Positions 7,862-16,511 of a stretch of DNA of 25,580 nt are shown piece after piece. Origin of the DNA: a virus. The DNA is taken from positions 1 to 25,580 of the IMG/VR virus record IMGVR_UViG_3300022707_001577; one strand, given 5' to 3'. Each line of letters starts with the position of its first letter. Position 1 is the first letter of the stretch. The notes beneath the pieces are model-generated. The model had not been told where the DNA came from. It was given only the letters and a program-made list of their open reading frames with translations, and searched no databases. A program made the translations under genes and the position numbers.

Positions 7862-8101
7862 ATGAAACTATTCGATCCAGTCCAAAAAAAAGAGGTGGAG
7901 GTTGTAACAAAAACCTTTGAACTGAAAATGAAGCCCGGAACCGCAGGGACCGCAAATGATCCACACCAGCCCTTGCTTGCGGATGCACTCGAAAACAAGG
8001 CTTACAAATGGACCGTGAATGACAAAGACAACACGATCACGGTGTGGGCGGAAGCCAAAGAAATCACAAACATAGCAAAAACCCACAAAGTAGTAATTTA
8101 G
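7862..8101 (+). CDS. Small tail-tip-associated protein (unknown)
   Basis: A 79-residue protein starting two bases after the preceding stop. It is mixed polar with beta tendency: VEVVTKTFELKMKPGTAG, then YKWTVNDKDNTITVWAEAKE. Its stop (TAG 8099-8101) overlaps the GTG start of the giant hub gene, so the two are likely co-translated. No family is recognised; it may be a chaperone or a small subunit of the tail tip. Confidence 0.55.
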   Translation: MKLFDPVQKKEVEVVTKTFELKMKPGTAGTANDPHQPLLADALENKAYKWTVNDKDNTITVWAEAKEITNIAKTHKVVI

Positions 8102-11100
8102 TGGCTCGCCCATTTCATTTTTCCAGTGATCCTTTATCCCTATGGACCGTTGTGGATATTATTGGCGCGGGCAACTGGAGCCAGTCGGGATCACTCGAAA
8201 CAGCATTTAGAACATCCGGCCCGGCGGGGGGGAGTATCAGTGCTTTAGTCAGAAACACCGACACCGCAGATGAGCAAACGGTGGAAGCCCGAGTCAAGGC
8301 TAGTCCTTGGACCAATGACGAACAAGGATTTTCTGTTCTCGCGAATTTTATAGATTCGGATAATTTCTATTATGGGAACATTCAGAGATTCCAAGGTTTG
8401 GCGCGAATTGTAAAGGTCGTGGCTGGGGTTTTCACTGTAATGACTCAGACGTCGAGCCCCTATTCGTCCGGGACCTTTGTCCGCATCAAATTGACCACGG
8501 AAAACAACGGATCGAATAAAGATTTGGAATTTTTCAGGGATGGTGTTTCCTTGCTCACGGTTTCAACCTCTGACAAACACGGAACTGGACAGGCGGGATT
8601 GCTATATCACGGCGTGGCCTCCGGGAACATCAACGATTATGATTGGTGGGCCTTCAACATGAGTCAAAATATTTCGAGCGTTGTTCCTTCTAGTGGGGGA
8701 GTGTCGGGTGGGACGAATGTTGCTATCAACGGGACCGACATTGGGGACAGTACTCTAGCGGAATTTGGAGGTCTGCCCGCAACAGGAAACGTCGCGACGC
8801 CTAACACTAAACTTGATTGTATCACCCCGGCAGGCGCTCTGGGTTTCGTGGATGTAAAAATAAAGTTTGGAACGCTGGGATCCGAGGAATTTACCTTCAC
8901 TCTTGCATCCGCATACGAATATACAGCAGATCCATTATTGGATTTGGGTCGAGTCAACCAACAGTTTTTAGACGCACAAAAAGCCCCTGCCTCAGAGATG
9001 AAAAAAGAACTAAAGGCTTGGCTCAGGAATGTGGCGGCTAGCGCGGAAGGGTCCGTCGCGACCGGTGATGATCTAGACGCGGATCATCCGGCCTCTGGCG
9101 CGATCGATGGTGATGCCGCCCACCTGAATTTTGGGCCCGGATCCGGAGCCGAGAATGGAATCGGTAAGGGCGGTTGGAAATCTTCTGCGGCTTCGCTATT
9201 ACATTTTATAACCTCGGCTTCTGATTGGAATGGCGGTGTCCAGACAAATATAAAAACGATCAATGATGCAATTGAAACCGCTTTTGACACGAGCCGATAC
9301 GAACAGGACTTCGACGGGCTCGCGGATGGCGCTCTGGCAACCCAAGATGGCTGGGCCAATATTAGTGGTACGGGAACCATAGATGTCGGCGCAGCTTTTG
9401 CATTTGGCGGGGGCGGTAAGGGCTTGCAGCTAAAAACCGCTGGAGGTCAAACCCAAAGGGTTGTAAGAAGGTCCATAACTTTCGGTACAAAAGTAACGCT
9501 TTCTCACCGGCTACAGCTCAAAGATATAACCGGCGGTCCCAACTTTATTTTGGGGGCAACCGGAACCGGGCAAGTTATTTGGGGATTCGACGGAACCGAC
9601 AACACGGTCAAATTCTTTTCGGGAAGTTGGAAGATTACTACCGTCAGACACGTGACGCCTATAAATATTTTTGAGCGTTGGGTCATTCATTTGGATAGAA
9701 CGACAGCCGCATCTACTGTGTTCAGATTGTTTATTGATGGCGTTCAAATACATGAGATGGTTTTGGACACGACGGGCATGAACGAAATGGATATTAGATC
9801 AGGGGGTGTCACTTCTGAAACTTATTTCGATGATTTGAGAATTGGCGATAATCTCCAAGATACAGGCCAGCAAGAAAACGTCTTCGATTTGGGCGCGGAT
9901 CCGGTGAACAATGGCCGCGCAGAATTGAGTTTCAATGGAGAAGCCAAGAGAGTCGAAACGCTTTTGCCCGGAGCTTTTTACGGAGCTGCAAACGACGATG
10001 GCCCAACTACTCTAAGGGCAGCCACCACACAAGATAGAATAGCACAAACATTTGAAGTTGATTCCGACGGAGTCATGACGGGCGTTTTGATTTATATATT
10101 AAGAGCAGGAACACCTGCTCCTGCCTACAAGGCTGTTGTTTCTTTGGAAATAGCAAATACGACAGGCGGGACTCCGGAACCGGGAACCGTTGTCCATGGT
10201 AGAAGCGTTGAAATTGATACCGCGTCCATAGGCACTTCGTCTAGGTCCGTTCTGTTTGACTTCCCAACCCCGATTCATCTGAAAGCGGGCGTGAGATATG
10301 CCCTTATTCTCGACGGGAAATTTGATATTGATGCGGTGAATCATATAGATTGGAGAAGCGACAATTCTGCGCCGGGTTATACCAATGGACAAGCTTTCAT
10401 GTTTGATTCGGGAACCGCATCATGGAGTTCGTTAGCTAGAGATCAACTGTTCGCGGTCATTGGATGGCTTCAAGAGGAAACAGGCTTCGCCGGGAATGAT
10501 CCGATTGCACAAACTCTTAGAACGTCATCCACATTTGCAAATTTCGCCCAAGGGTTTAAGGTTCCGTTTGATACGAAGATCCAATATTTGCAACTTCCTG
10601 TCCGTCAAGTAGGAACACTCCCGGTGAACAGTACGATTTGGTGGGAACTTTGGTCGGATAATGGAGCATCTCCTGGCAAGCCATTGGCTCTAATTCAAGA
10701 GGGCTACCATCACGACGCTACGGTCATTTCTGGGAATCCTATTCCGCACGATCAATTTGTTCTCTCACTTCCGCGTGAAGTCGAAGTCTTTGCAGGCGTG
10801 CAATATCATTGGGTGCTTAGAGGGAACTGGGCTTTTGCTTCAAGCCCTGGAATAAACATCCAAGCCGATGTTACGGGTTCAACTTATCCAGATGGAACTA
10901 GAAATTTTGGTGATGATAGTTTTCCCATAGTCTGGTCGCCGCCTGCAAATGAACCGCCCATCGTTTCAGATTTCGACTTCAAGATCTTAGGTACGCACAG
11001 ACCTTCTTTTAGATTTGATGCGGCTTATTCCACGGACGATATTACATATGGAACCTTCCAAAAGATCACAGATAATCCTAAGAGACTTGGGTCGCTAGCC

Positions 11101-14028
11101 GACATTGCTTTCACTGGCGAGAAAAAACGCTTTTGGAAAATACGAGCCGAAGCGCAACGCAAAACCACGGACGGACTCGATGAGCCGTGGACCCCGATTC
11201 TATCCGACTACACCGTCAAAGCCATATTCAGGACTCGAAAAGAACTTAGGGTAGACATGGGACAAAGTAGAGTCATTCGCGGAATGGAAATCTACGCCCA
11301 TCCCACAGAACATGGCATGAGGCAAATTGTCATCGAGCATTCAACAGATGATATTTCCTTTACACCGATCACGGCTTTCGATGAATTGGCGTCCCGAAGA
11401 AAAGGAGGGGGCGCGTCGGATCCCGTAAATGTGGCTGGCACGATCACCACGGACGGGGATTATATAAGAGTCATTTTTGATGCTGACATCACGATGCGAT
11501 ATTTCAAGATTTTTGTTGAAGACAACGACGACGAATTTGCTCGGATTATGGAAGTTAGAGCCTTTCGGGTCGAGGATTGGACCGATAGATGGGTCAAGCA
11601 TTCGGAAGGTCAATCGGGTGACCCGCTTTTCCGGAAGGTTGAAGCCCGAAGTATGACAATCAGTCTAAGGAACGACGACGGGTTTCTTTCAGCCAAGAGG
11701 ACAGAGGGTGGATTCAATGACCAAGTTGGCCCCGGCGTCAGGCTCTTTCCAAAAATTGGATACACAGACGGCGCGACTCTTGTCCGCCGTGGCGTTTTCT
11801 ATGTAGAAAAATGGCCCGAAAAAATTAAAGATCCAACAATCCAAGTAAAGTCCCGCGACGGAACCAAGATCATGAATACTCAGGTTCGGGCTAAATTTAC
11901 GGCCAGAAGAAGGACTACTGAACTCATCGAATACTTGGGAAATCTTTCGGGCATTCCTTCTACAGATATGAACCTCGATCAATCGGGGGACTCAATAAAT
12001 TTCTATCTCGGGAAAGAGGTCAACGCTTATCAAGAGGCTCAAAAAATAGCTGAGTCAGTTGCCTTTAGCCGCCTATTTTTTGATGAAGAGGGATATTTGG
12101 TTTTTCAGATCGTTGGGAATGGTGTTCGTGACACAGAAATACAGGCGGATGGAAGTCTCGCCACGCCAAGGCGAACTATGGGTCCGCCCGCTTTCGTCGG
12201 TGACAAGATGTATATATTGATTTCAGAAGATGCGGGCGGAGGAGATGAGGATATAAATTTATTCGAGTGGGATATCGCGACTTCAGTTTGGACGAATCGC
12301 GGGATTGTCGCCACGGGAGAGGCCCGAATGAACGGGGCTTTGATTGCGTTCGATGAGAGAATATGGATTGCAACCTGGGAAGCGCCACTTCCTAATCTTG
12401 TCGGAAAACTTCAGGTCTACGACCCTTCTGATTTGAGCGTGACTGAAAAAATGAACCTGTTGCCTGAATTTTCCATCGCCGATTATGATTCCCCAGGACA
12501 CAATGACGGCCCCGGCGCAAACGACGGAATAGTGCGATCGATGGTAAGCCAACTGGTTCAGGGACACCGTTGGATCATAAGTTGTGAAAGTTCAAGGCTC
12601 CGATATAAAAACAAGCCATACGAAATCGACCTCTTTAAGCTGAGAGACAAGGCGCATACAGATATAACTGGTTGGGACAATTCGGAAAGAATCATTCATG
12701 CTTTGCGAACAGAGAGCGACAAGCTTGTTGGACTTACAAAGAGAGAAGTTGGCGGAGACATCAAGGCTATCGAATGGGATTATGATGCTAAGACCGTCAC
12801 AAACAAAGTCACTTTTCCTTCTATGGGAGGAAACCGCGGGCATGTGGTTGGTATGGATAACGTCGGCGATGGCACTTTATGGCTGGCGTACTCAACGAAT
12901 TTAGGTGTGGGAGATGTTGGGGCGCGGCTATCAACGCTTGACGTTTCAGGGGACACATGGATTTTCACTGAAGGAGATGCGGTTGCTGATGTGGCAACCC
13001 TCGCACCATTTGCCGAAGGTGATGGCGTCGTTTATGCCGATGGTCTTATTCTTGGGTATTGGGGTAAACCCATTGGATCCGATTCTCAATATAGATTTAT
13101 GGGAAGGGACTTGAAAGCTCCAAACGTTGAAAATACTGACATTGGCCCAATAGGTTCGGGCGGAACATCCCGCGTTGGTCAATTTAGAAGCCACACAGAT
13201 GTAAATGGTGTTGTTTGGATATACGGAATCATGGATGATTTTAGAATTTTTGAACTTAGGGTCAGAGGTGTTCTACCGGCGCAAGAAGTTTCCACAAAAA
13301 TTATATCTGAAGATTCGGAAGGGCTGCTAAGAGACATGAGCGCGGATCGAACAGACGAAGCGGGGGGTGAGGCGGCAATCATAAACGTGGCTTACATAAA
13401 AAGCCGACCCCTGATTGCAGAACCGGATCTAGAGCAAGTGTGGGAAGGTTCCGATTTTCCTTGGGCTGTAAACAAAGACACTCTCATTGAATTTGATGTA
13501 GAGCTAGAGGAAGAGTGCGACCCCTCGACCATAGCCTTCCAATCACCAACCCCTCAATTTGCCGATGGCGGGGCCGGTGTGGCGACTCTAAAGGATGTCA
13601 TCGATGGGGGCTCCACTATTCGGAGTACGAGTCGCGTCCGAATAAGTATCGACGTAACTGCTGGGGGAAGGCTCACAGGACTTGCTTTGGAAGGAAAACC
13701 ATTGAGGCGGCAAGGAACTTTGATCGCCGTAGCTCTGGGAAAACCGTCAAGCAAAAATCGTTTTGGCATTCGAGAGTTTTTCAGGCAGAACGACTATATT
13801 TATAATCCGATGAATCTCATGGGACTTGCAAAAAGTCTTGTCGATAGGTTTCAGACTCCCAAACAAAGGATCACCGGTCTTCGAGCTTTGGCTCTTTGGG
13901 ATCTTCAGTTATTCGACAGAACGACTCTTATTGCGGCTACGCTTGGGATCAATGGCGATTACTACATAACCGGCATCCAAGGATCGTTCGAAGATCCCGA
14001 CATGACCTTCGACGCGATAGAAGTATGA
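8101..14028 (+). CDS. Giant tail hub / host-recognition mosaic protein (1975 aa)
   Basis: The start is GTG 8101 in a TAGTG overlap; an in-frame ATG at 8044 lies inside the previous gene and is unlikely. Approximate domain order: residues 1-190, LamG/concanavalin-like sandwich; 191-279, IPT/TIG-like (ISSVVPSSGGVSGGTNVAIN); 287-308, helix; 400-584, second LamG-like unit; 627-790 and 800-965, two similar sandwich domains (shared 'IAQTF..', 'G..Y.L.L.G' features); 1046-1158, F5/8 type C-like; 1179-1342, hub-like part (SLRNDDGFLSAKR, VRRGVFYVEKWPEKI); 1355-1723, Kelch-like beta-propeller candidate (GDKMYIL, DERIWIATW, DGTLWLAYS); 1746-1975, hub C-terminal part ending FEDPDMTFDAIEV. It probably closes the tail tube and binds carbohydrate or protein receptors. 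Tail-protein identity is firm; the individual domain names are pattern-based. Confidence 0.8.
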   Translation: MARPFHFSSDPLSLWTVVDIIGAGNWSQSGSLETAFRTSGPAGGSISALVRNTDTADEQTVEARVKASPWTNDEQGFSVLANFIDSDNFYYGNIQRFQGLARIVKVVAGVFTVMTQTSSPYSSGTFVRIKLTTENNGSNKDLEFFRDGVSLLTVSTSDKHGTGQAGLLYHGVASGNINDYDWWAFNMSQNISSVVPSSGGVSGGTNVAINGTDIGDSTLAEFGGLPATGNVATPNTKLDCITPAGALGFVDVKIKFGTLGSEEFTFTLASAYEYTADPLLDLGRVNQQFLDAQKAPASEMKKELKAWLRNVAASAEGSVATGDDLDADHPASGAIDGDAAHLNFGPGSGAENGIGKGGWKSSAASLLHFITSASDWNGGVQTNIKTINDAIETAFDTSRYEQDFDGLADGALATQDGWANISGTGTIDVGAAFAFGGGGKGLQLKTAGGQTQRVVRRSITFGTKVTLSHRLQLKDITGGPNFILGATGTGQVIWGFDGTDNTVKFFSGSWKITTVRHVTPINIFERWVIHLDRTTAASTVFRLFIDGVQIHEMVLDTTGMNEMDIRSGGVTSETYFDDLRIGDNLQDTGQQENVFDLGADPVNNGRAELSFNGEAKRVETLLPGAFYGAANDDGPTTLRAATTQDRIAQTFEVDSDGVMTGVLIYILRAGTPAPAYKAVVSLEIANTTGGTPEPGTVVHGRSVEIDTASIGTSSRSVLFDFPTPIHLKAGVRYALILDGKFDIDAVNHIDWRSDNSAPGYTNGQAFMFDSGTASWSSLARDQLFAVIGWLQEETGFAGNDPIAQTLRTSSTFANFAQGFKVPFDTKIQYLQLPVRQVGTLPVNSTIWWELWSDNGASPGKPLALIQEGYHHDATVISGNPIPHDQFVLSLPREVEVFAGVQYHWVLRGNWAFASSPGINIQADVTGSTYPDGTRNFGDDSFPIVWSPPANEPPIVSDFDFKILGTHRPSFRFDAAYSTDDITYGTFQKITDNPKRLGSLADIAFTGEKKRFWKIRAEAQRKTTDGLDEPWTPILSDYTVKAIFRTRKELRVDMGQSRVIRGMEIYAHPTEHGMRQIVIEHSTDDISFTPITAFDELASRRKGGGASDPVNVAGTITTDGDYIRVIFDADITMRYFKIFVEDNDDEFARIMEVRAFRVEDWTDRWVKHSEGQSGDPLFRKVEARSMTISLRNDDGFLSAKRTEGGFNDQVGPGVRLFPKIGYTDGATLVRRGVFYVEKWPEKIKDPTIQVKSRDGTKIMNTQVRAKFTARRRTTELIEYLGNLSGIPSTDMNLDQSGDSINFYLGKEVNAYQEAQKIAESVAFSRLFFDEEGYLVFQIVGNGVRDTEIQADGSLATPRRTMGPPAFVGDKMYILISEDAGGGDEDINLFEWDIATSVWTNRGIVATGEARMNGALIAFDERIWIATWEAPLPNLVGKLQVYDPSDLSVTEKMNLLPEFSIADYDSPGHNDGPGANDGIVRSMVSQLVQGHRWIISCESSRLRYKNKPYEIDLFKLRDKAHTDITGWDNSERIIHALRTESDKLVGLTKREVGGDIKAIEWDYDAKTVTNKVTFPSMGGNRGHVVGMDNVGDGTLWLAYSTNLGVGDVGARLSTLDVSGDTWIFTEGDAVADVATLAPFAEGDGVVYADGLILGYWGKPIGSDSQYRFMGRDLKAPNVENTDIGPIGSGGTSRVGQFRSHTDVNGVVWIYGIMDDFRIFELRVRGVLPAQEVSTKIISEDSEGLLRDMSADRTDEAGGEAAIINVAYIKSRPLIAEPDLEQVWEGSDFPWAVNKDTLIEFDVELEEECDPSTIAFQSPTPQFADGGAGVATLKDVIDGGSTIRSTSRVRISIDVTAGGRLTGLALEGKPLRRQGTLIAVALGKPSSKNRFGIREFFRQNDYIYNPMNLMGLAKSLVDRFQTPKQRITGLRALALWDLQLFDRTTLIAATLGINGDYYITGIQGSFEDPDMTFDAIEV

Positions 14029-14270
14029 AAGCGAAAATTGATAGAGCCGTCATCACTTGGGAGGGGTTGCATATAGAATGGACTGTCTTTGATGACTCTG
14101 GTCGGCCTGTGTATTCTGCCAAAAGACTTATTGAAAGAAACGCCCAAGAGAACAACACCGCCCTAATTGCTCGAGGAAATGCTGCGGCTCTAACCGACTC
14201 AAACAGGGTAAAGGCCACGTATTCGCAAGGTGGGCAGGATGTGATTTTGGAAATGGAACCACTTGATTGA
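14025..14270 (+). CDS. Small hub-partner protein (unknown)
   Basis: An 81-residue protein beginning at ATG 14025 in an ATGA overlap with the hub gene. The same frame is open further upstream to 13896, but that stretch lies inside the hub gene and its translation is Arg-rich shadow sequence. The product is strand-rich at the start (IDRAVITWEGLHIEWTVFDD), then helical (AKRLIERNAQENNTALIARG), ending in VILEMEPLD. No family is recognised. Translational coupling to the hub suggests a tail-tip subunit or an assembly factor. Confidence 0.6.
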   Translation: MKAKIDRAVITWEGLHIEWTVFDDSGRPVYSAKRLIERNAQENNTALIARGNAAALTDSNRVKATYSQGGQDVILEMEPLD

Positions 14271-14312
14271 GGTCTAGTAGACAGATTTAGGCTCGGGAGA
14301 TACCATAGGGTC

Positions 14313-15155
14313 ATGAAAAAACTACTTGGATTGATCGCGTTTTCAATGGTGTTAGGACTTCTTTCGACGGCTAGAGCCCAAATTCCATACACAGATAAGG
14401 CAGAAGGCTTTGGCGGTTCTTTCTTCACAGCTGAAACAGCTACAACGCAGGGCAAGTGGTTTGATACTAAGAAATGGGGCGGTGCTGGAACGCTTCAAGT
14501 AACTGGTGCTGGAACCTATGTCATTCAAATTCGTGGGTCCAACGCAGAATTTATCCCTCTAGACACCGACGACCAAGTTCAGGTCGGAAAAGACATCACG
14601 GTTCCAGGTATTCATGGAATGAATTTCAATACTCGATGGGTAAAAGCGATCATAAGCACCTACACATCGGGAACGATCACGGCTGAATTCTGGATGGGGC
14701 AAAAGGGATCCTCGACCTACTTTTCTGTAAACGAAAAGGGCGAGATCTCTACAACTTCAAGTGGTGGAGCAGGCTTAGTCGATCAGGGAACTTCGGGGGT
14801 CGACGCAGATGCTTGGAACTTTGTGGCGAGAGATTCAGCTGGAGTTGAATTAGATCTTGCAAGAGGTCCAGCGCAGACAGCGACAGAACCTACAGTTATT
14901 GCCATCGGTGATACTCCGACCCTAATTCTTGCAGCTTCAGCAAACACTCATGGCGCGATTATCAAAAACATGGGAACTGCAATCGTGTTCATTGGAAAAA
15001 GTGGAGTAGCAGACACGACAGGAATTCCATTGCGTGGGGGTGTGTTGAACGACGACGCCAAGGGAGAAAGTGGACTAGCCGAACATGGTGATGACATATA
15101 TGGAATTGTCACTAGCGGCACTGTAAATATTCGTCTTCAAGTTCGATCAAACTAA
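14313..15155 (+). CDS. Exported virion-like protein with Sec signal peptide (first of three)
   Basis: A 280-residue protein with a clear Sec signal peptide: MKK, a hydrophobic core LLGLIAFSMVLGLL, and the cleavage motif ARA before Gln23. Residues 25-150 are a Gly/Thr-rich beta domain (TLQVTGAGTYVIQIRGS, TSGTITAEFWMGQKG). Residues about 185-280 match a small beta domain often seen in phage fibre or decoration proteins ('vI.NmGtaiVFIGksG...t.GipLrgG', then 'DDIYGIVTSGTVNIRLQV'). Signal peptides are unusual on virion proteins, so it may be assembled in the periplasm or displayed on the cell surface. The leader 14271-14312 has GGGAG 14 bases and AGGG 3 bases before ATG, both poorly spaced. Confidence 0.75.
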   Translation: MKKLLGLIAFSMVLGLLSTARAQIPYTDKAEGFGGSFFTAETATTQGKWFDTKKWGGAGTLQVTGAGTYVIQIRGSNAEFIPLDTDDQVQVGKDITVPGIHGMNFNTRWVKAIISTYTSGTITAEFWMGQKGSSTYFSVNEKGEISTTSSGGAGLVDQGTSGVDADAWNFVARDSAGVELDLARGPAQTATEPTVIAIGDTPTLILAASANTHGAIIKNMGTAIVFIGKSGVADTTGIPLRGGVLNDDAKGESGLAEHGDDIYGIVTSGTVNIRLQVRSN

Positions 15156-16504
15156 TGAATAGATTCAAAGTTTTACCTGTCCTATTTCTTTTGCTGTGCG
15201 TCCCGGCGCACGCTTTACAAATTCAATCACCAGTTATAAGGGACCACGCAGACTTGGATGGTCTGACAACGGGAGATGACCACACCCAATATCAGAAGGA
15301 ATCTGAAAAAGACGGAGCCAACGGATACGCAGGCCTTGACGGATCGGGTGATATTGCTGTGGGCGCGCTGCCTAATCATGCGTCGAATCATACTGATGGC
15401 ACAGACGATATCCAAGATGGAACGGCTGCTCAGAAAGGTTTGGTGACAGCAACACAAATCACAAAGCTAGATGGTATTGAACCCTCTGCCAAAGATGACC
15501 AGACCGACGCTGAAATAAAAACAGCCTATGAAGCCAATCCTAATACGAATGAATTTTCAGACGCAGAGCAAACCAAGCTAGGCGGCGCAGAGGAAACGTC
15601 TAACAAAAATATCGCGAATGGATATGCTGGCCTGGATGTGTCAAGCAAACTCGATGGCGCACAGCAGGTTTATGGAACTGGATCAAACACAGCAGCGGAA
15701 GGAAATGATTCGCGTTTATCAGATGCCAGAGTCCCGACTGCCCATGATTTAGCTGGAGCAGAGCACAACGCGGATACTCTTGCGGATTTGAATACAAAGG
15801 TTTCCGATGCCACATTGATTGACACAGGCGATTCCAGGTTGAGCGATGCGCGGACCCCGACTACCCACGATCTCGCAGGGGCAGAACATGCCGCAGATAC
15901 TTTAGCGGACCTAAATTCTAAAGTTTCTGATGCCACTCTGATTGATACGGGGGACACAAGGATTCCGATACAGGGTGAGAATGACGCCTTGGTGGGATCA
16001 GCCGGTACGCCTTCGACTAGCAACCCATATCTTACCGATGAAGACAACAGGATCGACATACATTGGGATCTAAAGACCGCAGGCGAGGGGTCGTTTGAAG
16101 TCTTTGCAGGTACGCCCGGCATAAAGTCACCAGACTGGGACAGCGGAGACCTCATGGGATATATTTTGGTCACTGGGTCCGCAGTTGATGACCAAGGTGG
16201 CGTGGTTTACGAGTTCGTAATTCCAGAGGGCGTCACGGACCTTACTGAGGTTAGTTGCACCGGCAAGCTAGGTGTCGCCTCTCAGGACGCCATCACCGTT
16301 CGCGTCAAGAGGGAAGACGGAACCCAAGTAGATACGGGTGGGCCTCATCAAATAACAGCCGCTGTGGAAACCCTTCTTGTGATCAACACTTTTAGCGGTG
16401 AAACCTTTGTTCCTGGGACAAGATTTATTATCGAAGTTGAGTATCAGGGAGATAATACGGAAACTGGATCCATCGGAAGTTGCCTGGTGGAAATGGCTAG
16501 ATAG
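15155..16504 (+). CDS. Tail-fibre-like exported protein with tandem repeats
   Basis: A 449-residue protein overlapping the previous stop (TAATG). The N-terminus is a signal peptide (MNRFKVLPVLFLLLCVPAHA, cleavage after Ala20). The body has phrases typical of trimeric phage fibres: HADLDGLTTGDDHTQY, GYAGLDGSGDI (and again GYAGLDVSSKL), TKLDGIEPSAKDDQTDAEI, EFSDAEQTKLGG, and two tandem copies of a 41-residue unit at residues 185-266 (DSRLSDAR.PT.HDLAGAEH). The C-terminal 150 residues form a beta sandwich, perhaps a receptor-binding head. Fibre assignment is confident; the export signal is visible and odd for a fibre. Confidence 0.8.
   Translation: MNRFKVLPVLFLLLCVPAHALQIQSPVIRDHADLDGLTTGDDHTQYQKESEKDGANGYAGLDGSGDIAVGALPNHASNHTDGTDDIQDGTAAQKGLVTATQITKLDGIEPSAKDDQTDAEIKTAYEANPNTNEFSDAEQTKLGGAEETSNKNIANGYAGLDVSSKLDGAQQVYGTGSNTAAEGNDSRLSDARVPTAHDLAGAEHNADTLADLNTKVSDATLIDTGDSRLSDARTPTTHDLAGAEHAADTLADLNSKVSDATLIDTGDTRIPIQGENDALVGSAGTPSTSNPYLTDEDNRIDIHWDLKTAGEGSFEVFAGTPGIKSPDWDSGDLMGYILVTGSAVDDQGGVVYEFVIPEGVTDLTEVSCTGKLGVASQDAITVRVKREDGTQVDTGGPHQITAAVETLLVINTFSGETFVPGTRFIIEVEYQGDNTETGSIGSCLVEMAR
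15707..15952 (+). repeat. Two tandem 41-codon repeats in the fibre gene
   Basis: Units at 15707-15829 and 15830-15952 encode 41 residues each, 37 of them identical. Only 14 of the 41 codons are identical, so 23 conserved residues are written with different codons. The start of a third unit (DTRIP) follows at 15953. The repeat probably extends the fibre shaft. Confidence 0.9.
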
Positions 16505-16511
16505 TAGGACC

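Noticed and set aside
8044-8100. Upstream ATG of the giant hub frame
   Set aside because: The 19 extra residues lie in the preceding gene and are His/Asn/Ser shadow sequence; the TAGTG overlap start at 8101 copies the style of the tape measure gene.
15707-15952. CRISPR-like tandem repeat or diversity-generating element
   Set aside because: The repeats are in-frame coding fibre units without spacers, and no reverse transcriptase gene is visible.
16398-16511. Upstream extension of the third exported protein
   Set aside because: It lies inside the fibre gene, and using it would hide a clear signal peptide that begins at 16512.
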